Of a DNA stretch of 64,000 nucleotides, positions 32,365 through 40,010 are shown in pieces. The DNA lies in the NCBI RefSeq assembly GCF_004331485.1, contig NZ_SJKD01000002.1:62001-126000 (forward strand). The letters are read 5' to 3'. The translations under genes and the position numbers were made by a program. Origin of the DNA: Kribbella capetownensis (GTDB taxonomy: Bacteria; Actinomycetota; Actinomycetes; Propionibacteriales; Kribbellaceae). The stretch's first letter is position 1; each line of letters opens with the position of its first letter. A model generated the notes under the pieces. It was given only the letters and a program-made list of their open reading frames with translations, did not search any database and had not been told where the DNA came from.

Positions 32365-34130
32365 CAGCGAGCCTCCACCTTGGTCACCGCGCTGGTACGG
32401 GCGTGCTGATCGTGCTGCCACATCCGCGCGTATAAGCCTTGAAGAGCGAGCAGCTCGTCGTGCCGGCCCTGCTCCACCACGCGTCCCGCGTCCAGCACGA
32501 GGATCCGGTCCGCGTTGCGGATGGTGCTCAGCCGGTGCGCGATGACCAGGACCGTGCGATCTCGCGCGACCTCGCTGAGCGCATCCTGGATGCGTGCCTC
32601 GTTCTCGGGGTCGGCACTCGCGGTGGCCTCGTCGAGGACGAGCACCGGACGGTCGGCGAGGATTGCCCGGGCGATGCACACTCGCTGGCATTCACCACCG
32701 GACAACTCCGCGTCCTCCCCGATCACCGACTCCAGACCGCGGGGGAGCTCGTCGAGACGGTTGAGGATCTGTGCCTTGCCGGCCGCAGCGCGGACGGCCG
32801 CGTCATCGGCATCCGGCCGCCCGAGCCGGATGTTGTCCCGGATGCTCATCCGCAGCATTGCCGCGTCCTGGAACACGAAGGCCACGTGCCGGTACAGCTC
32901 GGAGGGGTCAATGGTGCGCAGATCGGCCCCGTGCAGCTCGACCGACCCCTGTTGCGGGTCGTCGAAGCGAGGCAGCAGTTTGGCCAGAGTGGACTTGCCG
33001 GATCCCGACGGGCCGACCAGCGCCGTCACGGTGCCACGTTCGAGCTCGAGGTCGACACCGTCCAGCGCGACTGTTTCGCCGTACGCGAACCGTACTCCGC
33101 GCATCCGGATCACGGGTCCGGGCGCGTCCGCGTCGGGTACGACCGGATGTGTGGCGACGGGCAGCTCAGGCGCGGAGAGCAGGCTGCGGATGTCCCGAGC
33201 CACCGCCAGTGAGGTGACCAGCGGATGCACCGACGTCATGAGCGTCATCAGGCCAGTGGTCGTGACGGTCCCGAACACCAGGAACGAGATGAAACTTGCC
33301 AGCGGCAAGTGACCCGCCGCGGTAAGAACGCCTCCCACAGTCGTCAGGACCACGAGCACGCTCGCCGGGGAGACAAGGATCTCCGCGATCACGCTGGCGC
33401 GGCTCGTCGATCTCGCCCAGTCCAGGAAGAAGCGCGCGAAGTTGCGCGACACTTCCTGGAACCGCCGGCTGGCAACACCTGGCGGCCCGAACGCCTTGAC
33501 GACCCCGATGCCGTTGACGAACTCGACCGCGGCTGCACTCAACCGGGTCAGCCACTCCATGAACACCGGGTACTTCGTCCCCGCGCCGGCCATCGCCCGC
33601 TGGTACACGATCATGCCGACGACCAGCGGAAGGAGGCTGACCAGCGCCATCCGCCAGTCGACGACGAACAGATAGCCGATCGCGACCACTGGAGGAACTG
33701 CGGCCGCTGTCACCTCCACCACGGAGTGGGCGATGAGCTGGTGGAGCGCTGCGACATCATCCTCGACGACCTTCTTCACCGTGCCCGAGTTCCGGTCCGT
33801 GAACCAGCCGAGTGGCAGCCTGCGCAACTTGCCGAGCAGCTCCCTGCGGATGCCGAACGACACCCGGATATCGGCCAGGTGGGCGAGCAGCCCCGCGCCG
33901 AAGGTGCCGAACTGCTTCACGACGAGGGCCATGAGGGCGACAACGATGACCGGCCATACGTCGGTATCGCCACGCAGCAGCCGCCTGCTGATTTCCACTA
34001 CAGCGACCAAGGGCGCCATCCCGGCCAGCGCGCTGACACCGGTCAGCACCGCGCAGCCGATCAAGGTGGCCCGAGCCGCCGACAGCACTGATGGCGCCTC
34101 GTGCGCCGTTGGGACTCTGGATGTGGGCAT
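32364..34130 (-). CDS. Exporter-fold ABC transporter half, first of pair (YbtP/IrtA-like)
   Basis: The protein has 588 residues with a transmembrane domain (about 20-320), including LPLGWFTDRNSGTVKKVVED, an exporter-type coupling segment. The ATPase domain shows GPSGSGKSTLAKLL, LSGGECQRVCIARAIL (Cys in the signature where Lys/Gln is usual), VLVLDEATASADPEN and IAHRLSTI. The siderophore-interaction domain of mycobacterial IrtA is absent. It is the first gene of the exporter-ECF operon, with a perfect Zur-type palindrome 46 bases upstream. Confidence 0.83.
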   Translation of the reverse strand: MPTSRVPTAHEAPSVLSAARATLIGCAVLTGVSALAGMAPLVAVVEISRRLLRGDTDVWPVIVVALMALVVKQFGTFGAGLLAHLADIRVSFGIRRELLGKLRRLPLGWFTDRNSGTVKKVVEDDVAALHQLIAHSVVEVTAAAVPPVVAIGYLFVVDWRMALVSLLPLVVGMIVYQRAMAGAGTKYPVFMEWLTRLSAAAVEFVNGIGVVKAFGPPGVASRRFQEVSRNFARFFLDWARSTSRASVIAEILVSPASVLVVLTTVGGVLTAAGHLPLASFISFLVFGTVTTTGLMTLMTSVHPLVTSLAVARDIRSLLSAPELPVATHPVVPDADAPGPVIRMRGVRFAYGETVALDGVDLELERGTVTALVGPSGSGKSTLAKLLPRFDDPQQGSVELHGADLRTIDPSELYRHVAFVFQDAAMLRMSIRDNIRLGRPDADDAAVRAAAGKAQILNRLDELPRGLESVIGEDAELSGGECQRVCIARAILADRPVLVLDEATASADPENEARIQDALSEVARDRTVLVIAHRLSTIRNADRILVLDAGRVVEQGRHDELLALQGLYARMWQHDQHARTSAVTKVEAR

Positions 34131-34173
34131 CGGGCCACCCTCTCGAGACGTTGGCGGATCTCGAATGGATAGT

Positions 34174-34192
34174 AATGATAATCGTTATCATT
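34174..34192. promoter_or_regulatory. Perfect Zur-type palindrome between the ABC/ECF operon and a decayed zur copy
   Basis: AATGATAATCGTTATCATT has eight-base perfectly complementary arms around TCG; the inner 15 bases are 34176-34190. It lies between divergent genes and probably controls the leftward transport operon. The rightward gene is a broken zur paralogue. Confidence 0.85.
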
Positions 34193-34193
34193 T

Positions 34194-34632
34194 GTCACTA
34201 CGGTCGTCGGCGCCAAGGTGTGCCTCGAAGACCGACGGGCTGCGCCGCTGATGGGCGGCCAGGCGTTGCAGGCCTGCGGGGATTTCGTTTCTGCCCAGGA
34301 GCTTCACCGTGTGATCTCCGACGGAGACACGTCCGTCGGCCTGACGACGTTCTACCGAACGGTCCGCGAACTGGCGCACGCCGGCCGGATCGACGTGATC
34401 CGCGAGCAGGACGGCAGCCGGCTCTACCGGCATCGACCGGCTGCCGGACACGGCCAATGCCTGGTTTGTCGTTGCTGTCTGCGGAGCTGGCCGGTCGACT
34501 CGGAGGTTGTCGAGGTCTGGGCCGACGCAGCCGGGGAGGCGGCCGGTTTACCAGTATCGAACACACCGTCGAACTGACCGGCGTCTGCGCCGCTGCACCG
34601 CCGACGCGACCGGGCCTACTCGTAGGGGTTGA
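34194..34632 (+). pseudogene. Decayed second zur paralogue
   Basis: The central frame (about 34218-34548) is close to the intact Zur: DFVSAQELHRVISDGDTSVG, REQDGSRLYRHRP, then CLVCRCCLRSWPVDSE. The N-terminal DNA-binding helix is scrambled by frame changes. At about 34549 a one-base deletion (GGTTT-ACCAG, versus GGTTTCACCAG in the intact gene) ends the frame early; restoring it recovers IEHTVELTGVCA. A second one-base loss near 34591 removes the final CxxC cysteine. At least two indels therefore separate it from a functional protein. The restored reading would end at about 34632, overlapping the convergent gene. Confidence 0.75.
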
Positions 34633-35416
34633 CCGGCATGGCGACCGGTTTGAGGGTTTCGACAGTGAGTGCGGCGACGTCCCCGTCGGGGCGCTTGGTG
34701 GGTTCGGCCCAGAGTCCGGTGACGGTGACCCATTGGTTCTTCGGAGGTGCGGCCTGGCCGCGGGCCTCGACCATGTACGCCGTACCGTCGGCGACGCAGC
34801 AGGTGATGCCGATGCGGGTCACGTACCAGACGCCGTTCTTAGCAGGTGTGACGAAGCCGGTCAGCTGGTATCTCCGGCCCTTCATGGTGTCCTGTTGCCA
34901 CACTGCCCAGATGGCGTAGTCGGTGACCGGGACTGCGACCGGCGGGGCACCTTGGGAGTTGTCGGCCATCCAGGCGTTGCTCTTCGGGTTGGCCGGTTTC
35001 GACGACACCGGCGACTGGCGTTCGGCGGCGTCGGCGCCGAGCGCAGGCGGGTCGATGACGAGCAGCGCGAAGATCGGGATGAGCAGGAGCCAGGCAGTGC
35101 GCGGCAGGCCGTGGTGTCCATGTCCGTGGTCGGCGTGCGCACTGTGATCGATCTCTTCGTCGCGCCGACCCGCGGGCCAGGGAGCGTCCCGCCACGCGTC
35201 TTCCGGCATGGCCACAGGTTGTTCCTGTTGGGCCGGCTTCTTGCGGCCGTCGACGAGCACGTCGGTGACGGCGAGAGCGATCAGGACCACACCGGCTGCC
35301 AGCAGCATCCAGCGCATGCCGGGCTTGACGTATCTCAGGTAGGTCCCGGAGGTTGCAAGCTCCATCACGGCGGCCCCGATGAACACGATCACGAGTGCGG
35401 CGACACTGCGTCTCAT
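34616..35416 (-). CDS. TIGR03943/DUF1980-type membrane protein with His-rich loop
   Basis: The protein has 266 residues from ATG 35416, overlapping the permease stop (ATGA). Two N-terminal helices and a third at LPRTAWLLLIPIFALLVID surround a charged loop with HSAHADHGHGHHG. The C-terminal extracytoplasmic domain contains GVWYVTRIGITCCVADGTAY, the conserved ITCC block of the DUF1980 family, and ends VNPYE. These proteins occur with ArsP_1-type permeases. The His-rich loop and the Zur-like box suggest zinc handling, but the transported species is not established. Confidence 0.8.
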   Translation of the reverse strand: MRRSVAALVIVFIGAAVMELATSGTYLRYVKPGMRWMLLAAGVVLIALAVTDVLVDGRKKPAQQEQPVAMPEDAWRDAPWPAGRRDEEIDHSAHADHGHGHHGLPRTAWLLLIPIFALLVIDPPALGADAAERQSPVSSKPANPKSNAWMADNSQGAPPVAVPVTDYAIWAVWQQDTMKGRRYQLTGFVTPAKNGVWYVTRIGITCCVADGTAYMVEARGQAAPPKNQWVTVTGLWAEPTKRPDGDVAALTVETLKPVAMPVNPYE

Positions 35417-36432
35417 AGCAACCACCATCCGACGAGCAGACTGGCAGTCAGTGCGACCACGAATGTCGCCGGCGCGAACCGTACGGCGAACTTCGGCCCG
35501 AAGGTCCCGGCCTGCAACGCGATCAGCTTCACGTCGACGATCGGCCCGACGACCATGAACGCGAGCCGTGCGGTGAGCGAGAACTGCGACAGGCTGGCCG
35601 CCACGAACGCGTCCGCCTCGGAGCAGATTGCCAGCAGTACGGCGAGCAGTCCGAGGATCACGACCGACAGCAGCAGATTCCCGGCGACGTGATCGAGCCA
35701 GGTCCGGGGAACGACCACGTTCAGCGTGGCCGCGGCCGCCGCGCCGATCACGAGGAACCCACCCGCGTGCAGGAAGTCGTGCAGCATTGCGGACCGGAAC
35801 ACGTCGAACTTGCCTGCATCGTGCGCGTGGCGGTTCTTCGGCATCTTGAACCAGGACCCGCCCTTCCCGGTCAGCAACCACAACCAGCCGAGCACCATTG
35901 ACACCGCGAGCGAAGTGACTGCCCGGGCGATCACCACCTGCGGCTTGCCGGGGAACGCGACCGCGGTCGACGTGAGCACGACCGGGTTGATCGCGGGCGC
36001 GGACAGCAGGAACGCGATCGCCGCGGCCGGCGTGACACCGCGGCTCATCAAGGCCGCCGAGACAGGGACCGACGCGCACTCGCATCCCGGCAGGACGACG
36101 CCGGACGCGCTGGCGACCGGTACGGCGAGGGCCGGATGCCTGGGAAGCGCCTTCGCGAAGAACGATGCCGGCACGAACGCGGTCAGCGCAGCCGACAGCA
36201 GTACGCCGAGCACGAGAAACGGCATAGCCTGGATTGTGACGCCGACGAACATCGTCGCCCACGTCCGGATCCCACCGGCGGTGAACCAGCCGGTGAAGAG
36301 CCGCCGCCCGAACAACGCCGTACCGACCAGCAGGATCAACGTCGCGGTGAAGGCGACCGAGGACCCCGTGGACTCTTTCGCGGTCCCGTCGGGCTTCTCC
36401 GCGACCTCAGTCGGAGTACTCACGGGCCGCAT
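35413..36432 (-). CDS. ArsP_1/DUF318-type permease
   Basis: From ATG 36432 the protein has 339 residues with about eight to ten hydrophobic helices. The family motif GCECASVPVSAALMSRGVTP lies about residue 125, and SAPAINPVVLTSTAVAFPG follows, as in the YraQ-like permeases. A cytoplasmic loop contains KNRHAHDAGKFDVF. It is translationally coupled to the DUF1980 protein, its usual partner. A degenerate Zur-type box lies 49 bases before the start. Earlier (36447) or later (GTG 36423) starts are possible. Confidence 0.8.
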   Translation of the reverse strand: MRPVSTPTEVAEKPDGTAKESTGSSVAFTATLILLVGTALFGRRLFTGWFTAGGIRTWATMFVGVTIQAMPFLVLGVLLSAALTAFVPASFFAKALPRHPALAVPVASASGVVLPGCECASVPVSAALMSRGVTPAAAIAFLLSAPAINPVVLTSTAVAFPGKPQVVIARAVTSLAVSMVLGWLWLLTGKGGSWFKMPKNRHAHDAGKFDVFRSAMLHDFLHAGGFLVIGAAAAATLNVVVPRTWLDHVAGNLLLSVVILGLLAVLLAICSEADAFVAASLSQFSLTARLAFMVVGPIVDVKLIALQAGTFGPKFAVRFAPATFVVALTASLLVGWWLL

Positions 36433-36480
36433 CTTGACACAACTCACCGCGCCCGCACGACCACTCGGCGCACCACAAGG

Positions 36481-36495
36481 TGAGAATCAGCGTCA
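36481..36495. promoter_or_regulatory. Degenerate Zur-type box upstream of the permease/DUF1980 pair
   Basis: TGAGAATCAGCGTCA keeps the outer TGA/TCA and the AAT-C-A core of the 7-1-7 pattern but has mismatches in the right arm. It lies 49 bases before ATG 36432, a spacing like other boxes in the island. Confidence 0.45.
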
Positions 36496-36940
36496 TTCCG
36501 GCAGATAGTGAACCCAACCCCCCGCAGCTTCTCGGATGGCGGACGCCGGGGTCAACGACCCGTGACCGTCCGGGTACGGACCGGTGAAGTCAGGGTCGGC
36601 GGACAGCCCGGCGTACGGCGAATCAACGGACCGCGATGCTGTCGGCCAGTGGTGCGACGATCGACTCGGAAGGGCCGATCGGCGTCCCCGCGTACTTCGG
36701 CTAACGACGGCGATCAACTGGTTGTACGGGGCAAGCGTCTTCGTCTCGACGGTGGTCGGCAACCGATCGAAGTCCGGTGCGTCCGCGGGATCGAGCGTCT
36801 TGTAGTCGGTGCTGATCTTCTCGATCACCCGGTGGACGTCGGCCGGGGAGCACCAGCGATGCGGGTTCCCGCCGGGCTGGATGCCGGGCAGGTCACCGAC
36901 CTTCAGTTCCTTGGGCGTCGTGCTCGGCGGTTGTGGGACC
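36493..36940 (-). pseudogene. Decayed znuA-like binding protein fragment
   Basis: The minus strand reads LKVGDLPGIQPGGNPHRWCS, PADVHRVIEKISTDYKTLDP, then LAPYNQLIAVVS. This closely parallels the set 2 ZnuA (GGNPHRWYSPADVHTVI, KITEDYKAIDP, LAPYQRLVADI). A frame change near 36700 follows; the other frame there continues GPSESIVAPLADS. The N lobe and signal peptide are missing and the tail is unrelated. It is therefore an internal fragment of a third ZnuA-type gene. Confidence 0.7.
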
Positions 36941-37066
36941 GTCCAGCACGAGGATCACGTGGATCACTTGCACGACGGCCACCGGCACTATCAGCACGGC
37001 GATCACGTGCACGAACACCGGGCAGTGTCGACAGCGGCCGTTCACAAGATCAGGATTTCGGGCTGA
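36940..37066 (+). pseudogene. Fragment of a histidine-rich protein gene
   Basis: The plus strand reads QHEDHVDHLHDGHRHYQHGD and continues HVHEH, ending in a stop at 37066. The pattern resembles the intact His-rich protein at 15422 (HGDHTDYVHDGHLH). Its 5' half is gone: upstream the frame enters the antisense of the znuA fragment. The two remnants meet near 36935-36945, evidence of a recombination or deletion scar. Short expression is not excluded but no start is evident. Confidence 0.6.
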
Positions 37067-37670
37067 CTCGGATCAGGTGGCCGAAGGCGACGGAGCGGTC
37101 CGGGGAGTGGAAGAGGTCCTGGCAGGTGGTGAGAGTGATGGTCGAGGTCGTTGGTGCCTCGTCGGGCTTGCCGGGGACGGGCTGGAGGACCCAGGTTGCG
37201 GAGGGCGTGACGGTGAGGTCGCGCGGCGAGCCGTCGAGGGTGTAGGAGTAGACCGCGTCCGCGGTTTCGACGATCACGTGGTCGCCTTTCCGTAGGTCGA
37301 GCAGTTTGCGGAACGGTGAGCCGTGGGTGACCCGGTGGCCGGCGATGGCGAAGTTGCCTGACTGACTTGGCAGCTGCGTCTGTGGATAGTGGCCGACACC
37401 GCGTGCGAGGTCATCCTGACCTACCCCTTGCACGACAGGTTTCTCCCAGCCGGCGCCGAATTTCGGGATCCGGAGCAGTGCGAATGGTGCCCCGGTCGAC
37501 GGCTTGAGCTGAGTGGGCGTTTTCCACTGCTCACGCAGTGACTTCTCGCCCTCGGCCATGTTGTGGTTCGCGGTAAGTCCGGTGCCGACGTACTGCCAGC
37601 CGACCCACCCGAGCAACGCGAGCCCCGATGCCAGCAGGATGATCCCGAGTCCCCGCAACACTCCACGCAT
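37050..37670 (-). CDS. Class E sortase
   Basis: From ATG 37670 the protein has 206 residues: an N-terminal membrane anchor (GLGIILLASGLALLGWVGW) and a sortase barrel. The catalytic residues are His (AGHRVTHG, about H112), Cys (TLTTCQD, about C183) and Arg (HSPDRSVAFGHL). The layout fits actinobacterial class E sortases, which prefer LAxTG. The only LAxTG protein I find in the window is the three-repeat wall protein at 6345 (LAMTG). A Zur-type box lies 57 bases upstream, so enzyme and substrate appear to be co-regulated. The 3' end slightly overlaps a His-rich gene fragment on the other strand. Confidence 0.87.
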   Translation of the reverse strand: MRGVLRGLGIILLASGLALLGWVGWQYVGTGLTANHNMAEGEKSLREQWKTPTQLKPSTGAPFALLRIPKFGAGWEKPVVQGVGQDDLARGVGHYPQTQLPSQSGNFAIAGHRVTHGSPFRKLLDLRKGDHVIVETADAVYSYTLDGSPRDLTVTPSATWVLQPVPGKPDEAPTTSTITLTTCQDLFHSPDRSVAFGHLIRVSPKS

Positions 37671-37726
37671 ACGTCTCTGTCCTCGCACGTTGTGTCGATG
37701 GCTGACCTGGAGCAGCCGTACGACAA

Positions 37727-37741
37727 CGATAACGGTTGTCA
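37727..37741. promoter_or_regulatory. Zur-type box upstream of the class E sortase
   Basis: CGATAACGGTTGTCA (reverse complement TGACAACCGTTATCG) fits the 7-1-7 pattern and is part of a longer inverted repeat GACAACGATAACGGTTGTC at 37722-37740. Confidence 0.65.
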
Positions 37742-37744
37742 GTT

Positions 37745-38082
37745 TCTATTCTGCTCATCAGATCGGCCAAGCTGCGGAGGGCGGCGGCAGGTGGCAGGCC
37801 GCCGTCGACGAGACCGGGCCGTTGCCGCTGCGTATCGTGGCCGGTCGCTCTCATCCGAATCCGGCCGTCCTGACGACCTGGGTGGTGCCGTCTTGGCTGC
37901 CGCCACGCCCGGTCGTAGTGTCGGACAGCCCGCTGGCGCCGTGGACCAGCGCTGCGGCGGCGCTGTCCTCGATCCTCGCTGCGGCGGTCGGGGGCGCCCT
38001 GGTTCGTCGGCATCGCCGTGCCCGCGCCGTCGTCGTACCCTCCGATTCTGTGGAGCGGGAGCCGTCCGCCGCCGCTGGTTGA
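37745..38082 (+). pseudogene. Fragment of an unrecognised protein, shared with 48640-48860
   Basis: A plus-strand frame reads LPLRIVAGRSHPNPAVLTTW, then VVPSWLPPRPVVVSDSPLAP and WTSAAAALSSILAAAVGGAL before a basic tail. The block TWVVPSxLPPRPVVVS plus PLAPWTS recurs at about 48760-48845. No start codon with a ribosome site is seen, and the frame emerges from the sortase promoter region. I read it as the 3' end of a gene whose 5' part was lost. The family is unknown to me. Confidence 0.5.
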
Positions 38083-38100
38083 CCGTCGTACGGTGGCGGT

Positions 38101-38907
38101 ATGTCGCGGCGGAGTTGGGTCGAGCAGATCATGGGGCTGCCGATCAGCGTGCTCGCGCGCGGGAAGGGTGCCGAGTCCAAGCAGGCGGACGCGGCGGTGC
38201 GGAAGGTTTTCGCGGAGTTGGTCGAGGTCGATCGCGTGTTCTCGCCGTACAAGGCGGACAGTGCGCTGAGTCTGCTGGCGCGGGGGGAGGATGGTTGGGA
38301 TCGTGTTGATCCGGTGGTTCGGGAGGTTGCTGAGCGGTGTGTTGCCGCGCAAGAGCTGACCCGTGGGTTGTTCGACGCTCAGGTGCCTGGCAGCACGTGG
38401 GATCCGTCCGGGCTGGTCAAGGGATGGGCAGTCGAGCGGGCCGGTGAGCGCTTACGGGAGGTCGTTGACGTGGACTGGTGCCTGAATGCGGGCGGTGATG
38501 TGCTCGTGGTGAGTCCGAGCAAGGAGCCGTTCAGGGTCGGCCTCCAGGACCCGCGCGATTCGGGGCTCCTCCTCGTGCTGGTGCCGATCACGACGAGCGC
38601 CGGCGAATGGCTGGAACACCAGCTGACCCCGAACCCGCTCATTCACCGGCACACCGAGCTGGGTGACACGGCCATCTACGCGGCGATCGCGGTCGCGGTC
38701 CTGGCGGTCGTCCTCTGGTGGCGCCAGCGCGAGAGCACCGGGCGGACGCCGGTGAAGCGGACCTTTCTCGCGCCCGCGTCGAGCCTCCTGACCGCCTCGC
38801 TGACCGTGGTCGCCGTCGTGGTCTCGGCGGTCGCCGTGTACGACGTGGTCCGCATCGGCGACTCCGGCGCCAAGGCGAGCTGGAGCAACTGGGCCGCGCA
38901 CCGCTGA
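38101..38907 (+). CDS. Chimeric protein: ApbE N-terminal part fused to membrane-protein tail
   Basis: The 268-residue frame starts as an FAD:protein FMN transferase (ApbE): FSPYKADSALSLLARGE, DPSGLVKGWAVERAGERL and NAGGDVLVVSP, ending at FRVGLQDPRDS (about residue 160). The second half of ApbE, with its metal site, is missing. From about residue 163 it turns into a membrane protein tail with two helices (TAIYAAIAVAVLAVVLWW and a second at LLTASLTVVAVVVSAVAVYD) ending RIGDSGAKASWSNW, which resembles the end of DUF2231-type membrane proteins. The in-frame join looks like a deletion fusion. FMN transfer is unlikely to work. Confidence 0.6.
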   Translation: MSRRSWVEQIMGLPISVLARGKGAESKQADAAVRKVFAELVEVDRVFSPYKADSALSLLARGEDGWDRVDPVVREVAERCVAAQELTRGLFDAQVPGSTWDPSGLVKGWAVERAGERLREVVDVDWCLNAGGDVLVVSPSKEPFRVGLQDPRDSGLLLVLVPITTSAGEWLEHQLTPNPLIHRHTELGDTAIYAAIAVAVLAVVLWWRQRESTGRTPVKRTFLAPASSLLTASLTVVAVVVSAVAVYDVVRIGDSGAKASWSNWAAHR

Positions 38908-39396
38908 GGTGCTCAGACGATCGTCGAGCAGACATACCGTTCAACCAGCTTGAACGGTACTCCCTCGACTGGACAGTCGACAGTAGGAGGAGAACAGCGC
39001 CGATCAGGAGGAGGGACAGGCAACTGGCTGCTGGGGTGCCCAAGGCAACGATAGGGTGGCGGATCGCGAGGGGCATGACGATGGTGATCGAGGCGAGAAC
39101 GTCGCGGCCGGAATGTGGGCATGGTCAGCGTCTGCCGTCTTCATTGCGATTCTTGGTACGCCGGACAACGGTCAGTGGGCGCTCGCGCCCGACAACGCGA
39201 CTCGGTGCACCGGTGGCCGACAGTCCAGGCGACGTACAAATCATGTACGGCATCGACAGCAGACGACACCTGCCCTAGCAGACTCTGGGGTGACTACCCG
39301 GCCATGCCGGTTCGTCGCCCGTCCGGATCGGCAAACGGCGCAGCGGACCAGCAGCAGAACGACGTCTGGGTGAGGTCGCCGGTGACAAGAAGCTGG
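38908..39396. other. Non-coding or decayed stretch
   Basis: No convincing frame. A minus-strand stretch (38940-39076) includes a hydrophobic segment (CLSLLLIGAVLLLLSTV) after AIRHPIVALGTPAAS, possibly the start of a lost membrane protein. Confidence 0.35.
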
Positions 39397-40010
39397 TGGT
39401 CAATCTTGGCGGATGACGATGTCCTGTTGCGTGAGGGGTTGGCCAGTCTGCCGTGGGAGCTGATGCAGCGTGCGCGCGACCTGTTCCACTGCGACTACGC
39501 CGAGTTCGACCGGACCCAGCCGGCCCTGCGACTGTTCGTCGTCGAGCAGGACCTGAGCGAGACGCGGGAGTTTCTCGATCGCGACGTCCAGGACCCGTAC
39601 TTCTGGGCCTCTATCGATCCGACGATGCCGCCAACTACCCCGATCGCACCGGGGACATCGCACACGTGATCAGGCTGAGCGGCTTCGTCTCCGACCGTCA
39701 GCTGCGAGCCAGCCCGCTGTACGTCGAGTACTGCAGTGCGGCGATGTTCCGGGCTGTGTCGGTCAGCTTTCCTGACGAACCCGGATACGTGTCACGGCTG
39801 ATGCTTTGGCGCGGCCCAGGCCGCGACTTCGACGAGCGCGACCGCTTGATGCTGACCCTGCTGCGGCCGCATCTGTACGCCGCCTACCGGACCGCTGAGC
39901 GCCGCCGCCGCTCATCCACGGCCCTGACCTCGCGCCAGCTCGAGCTCTTGCAGTACCCAGGGATACACGAACTCGGGGCAGTCCCGAACGGTGCCGGCTG
40001 GTCGAGGTGA
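39397..40010 (+). pseudogene. LuxR-family regulator remnant with a NarL receiver stub at its 5' end
   Basis: The first codons (SILADDDVLLREGLASL, about 39400-39450) are the start of a NarL-type receiver domain. They run directly into WELMQRARDLFHCDYAEFDR, a LuxR-type sensory domain. A frame change near 39625 is needed to continue (DDAANYPDRTGDIAHVIRLS, MLWRGPGRDFDERDRLMLTL). The helix-turn-helix begins (ALTSRQLELLQ) but is broken after about 39950. The gene is thus joined, frameshifted and truncated. Confidence 0.65.

Noticed and set aside
14635-34130. Metallophore biosynthesis cluster
   Set aside because: Only a methyltransferase and an acetyltransferase are present; no NRPS, PKS, opine dehydrogenase or nicotianamine synthase was found, so production is not claimed.
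34218-34577. Functional second Zur
   Set aside because: The frame ends early by a one-base loss, lacks the final CxxC pair and has a non-homologous N-terminus.
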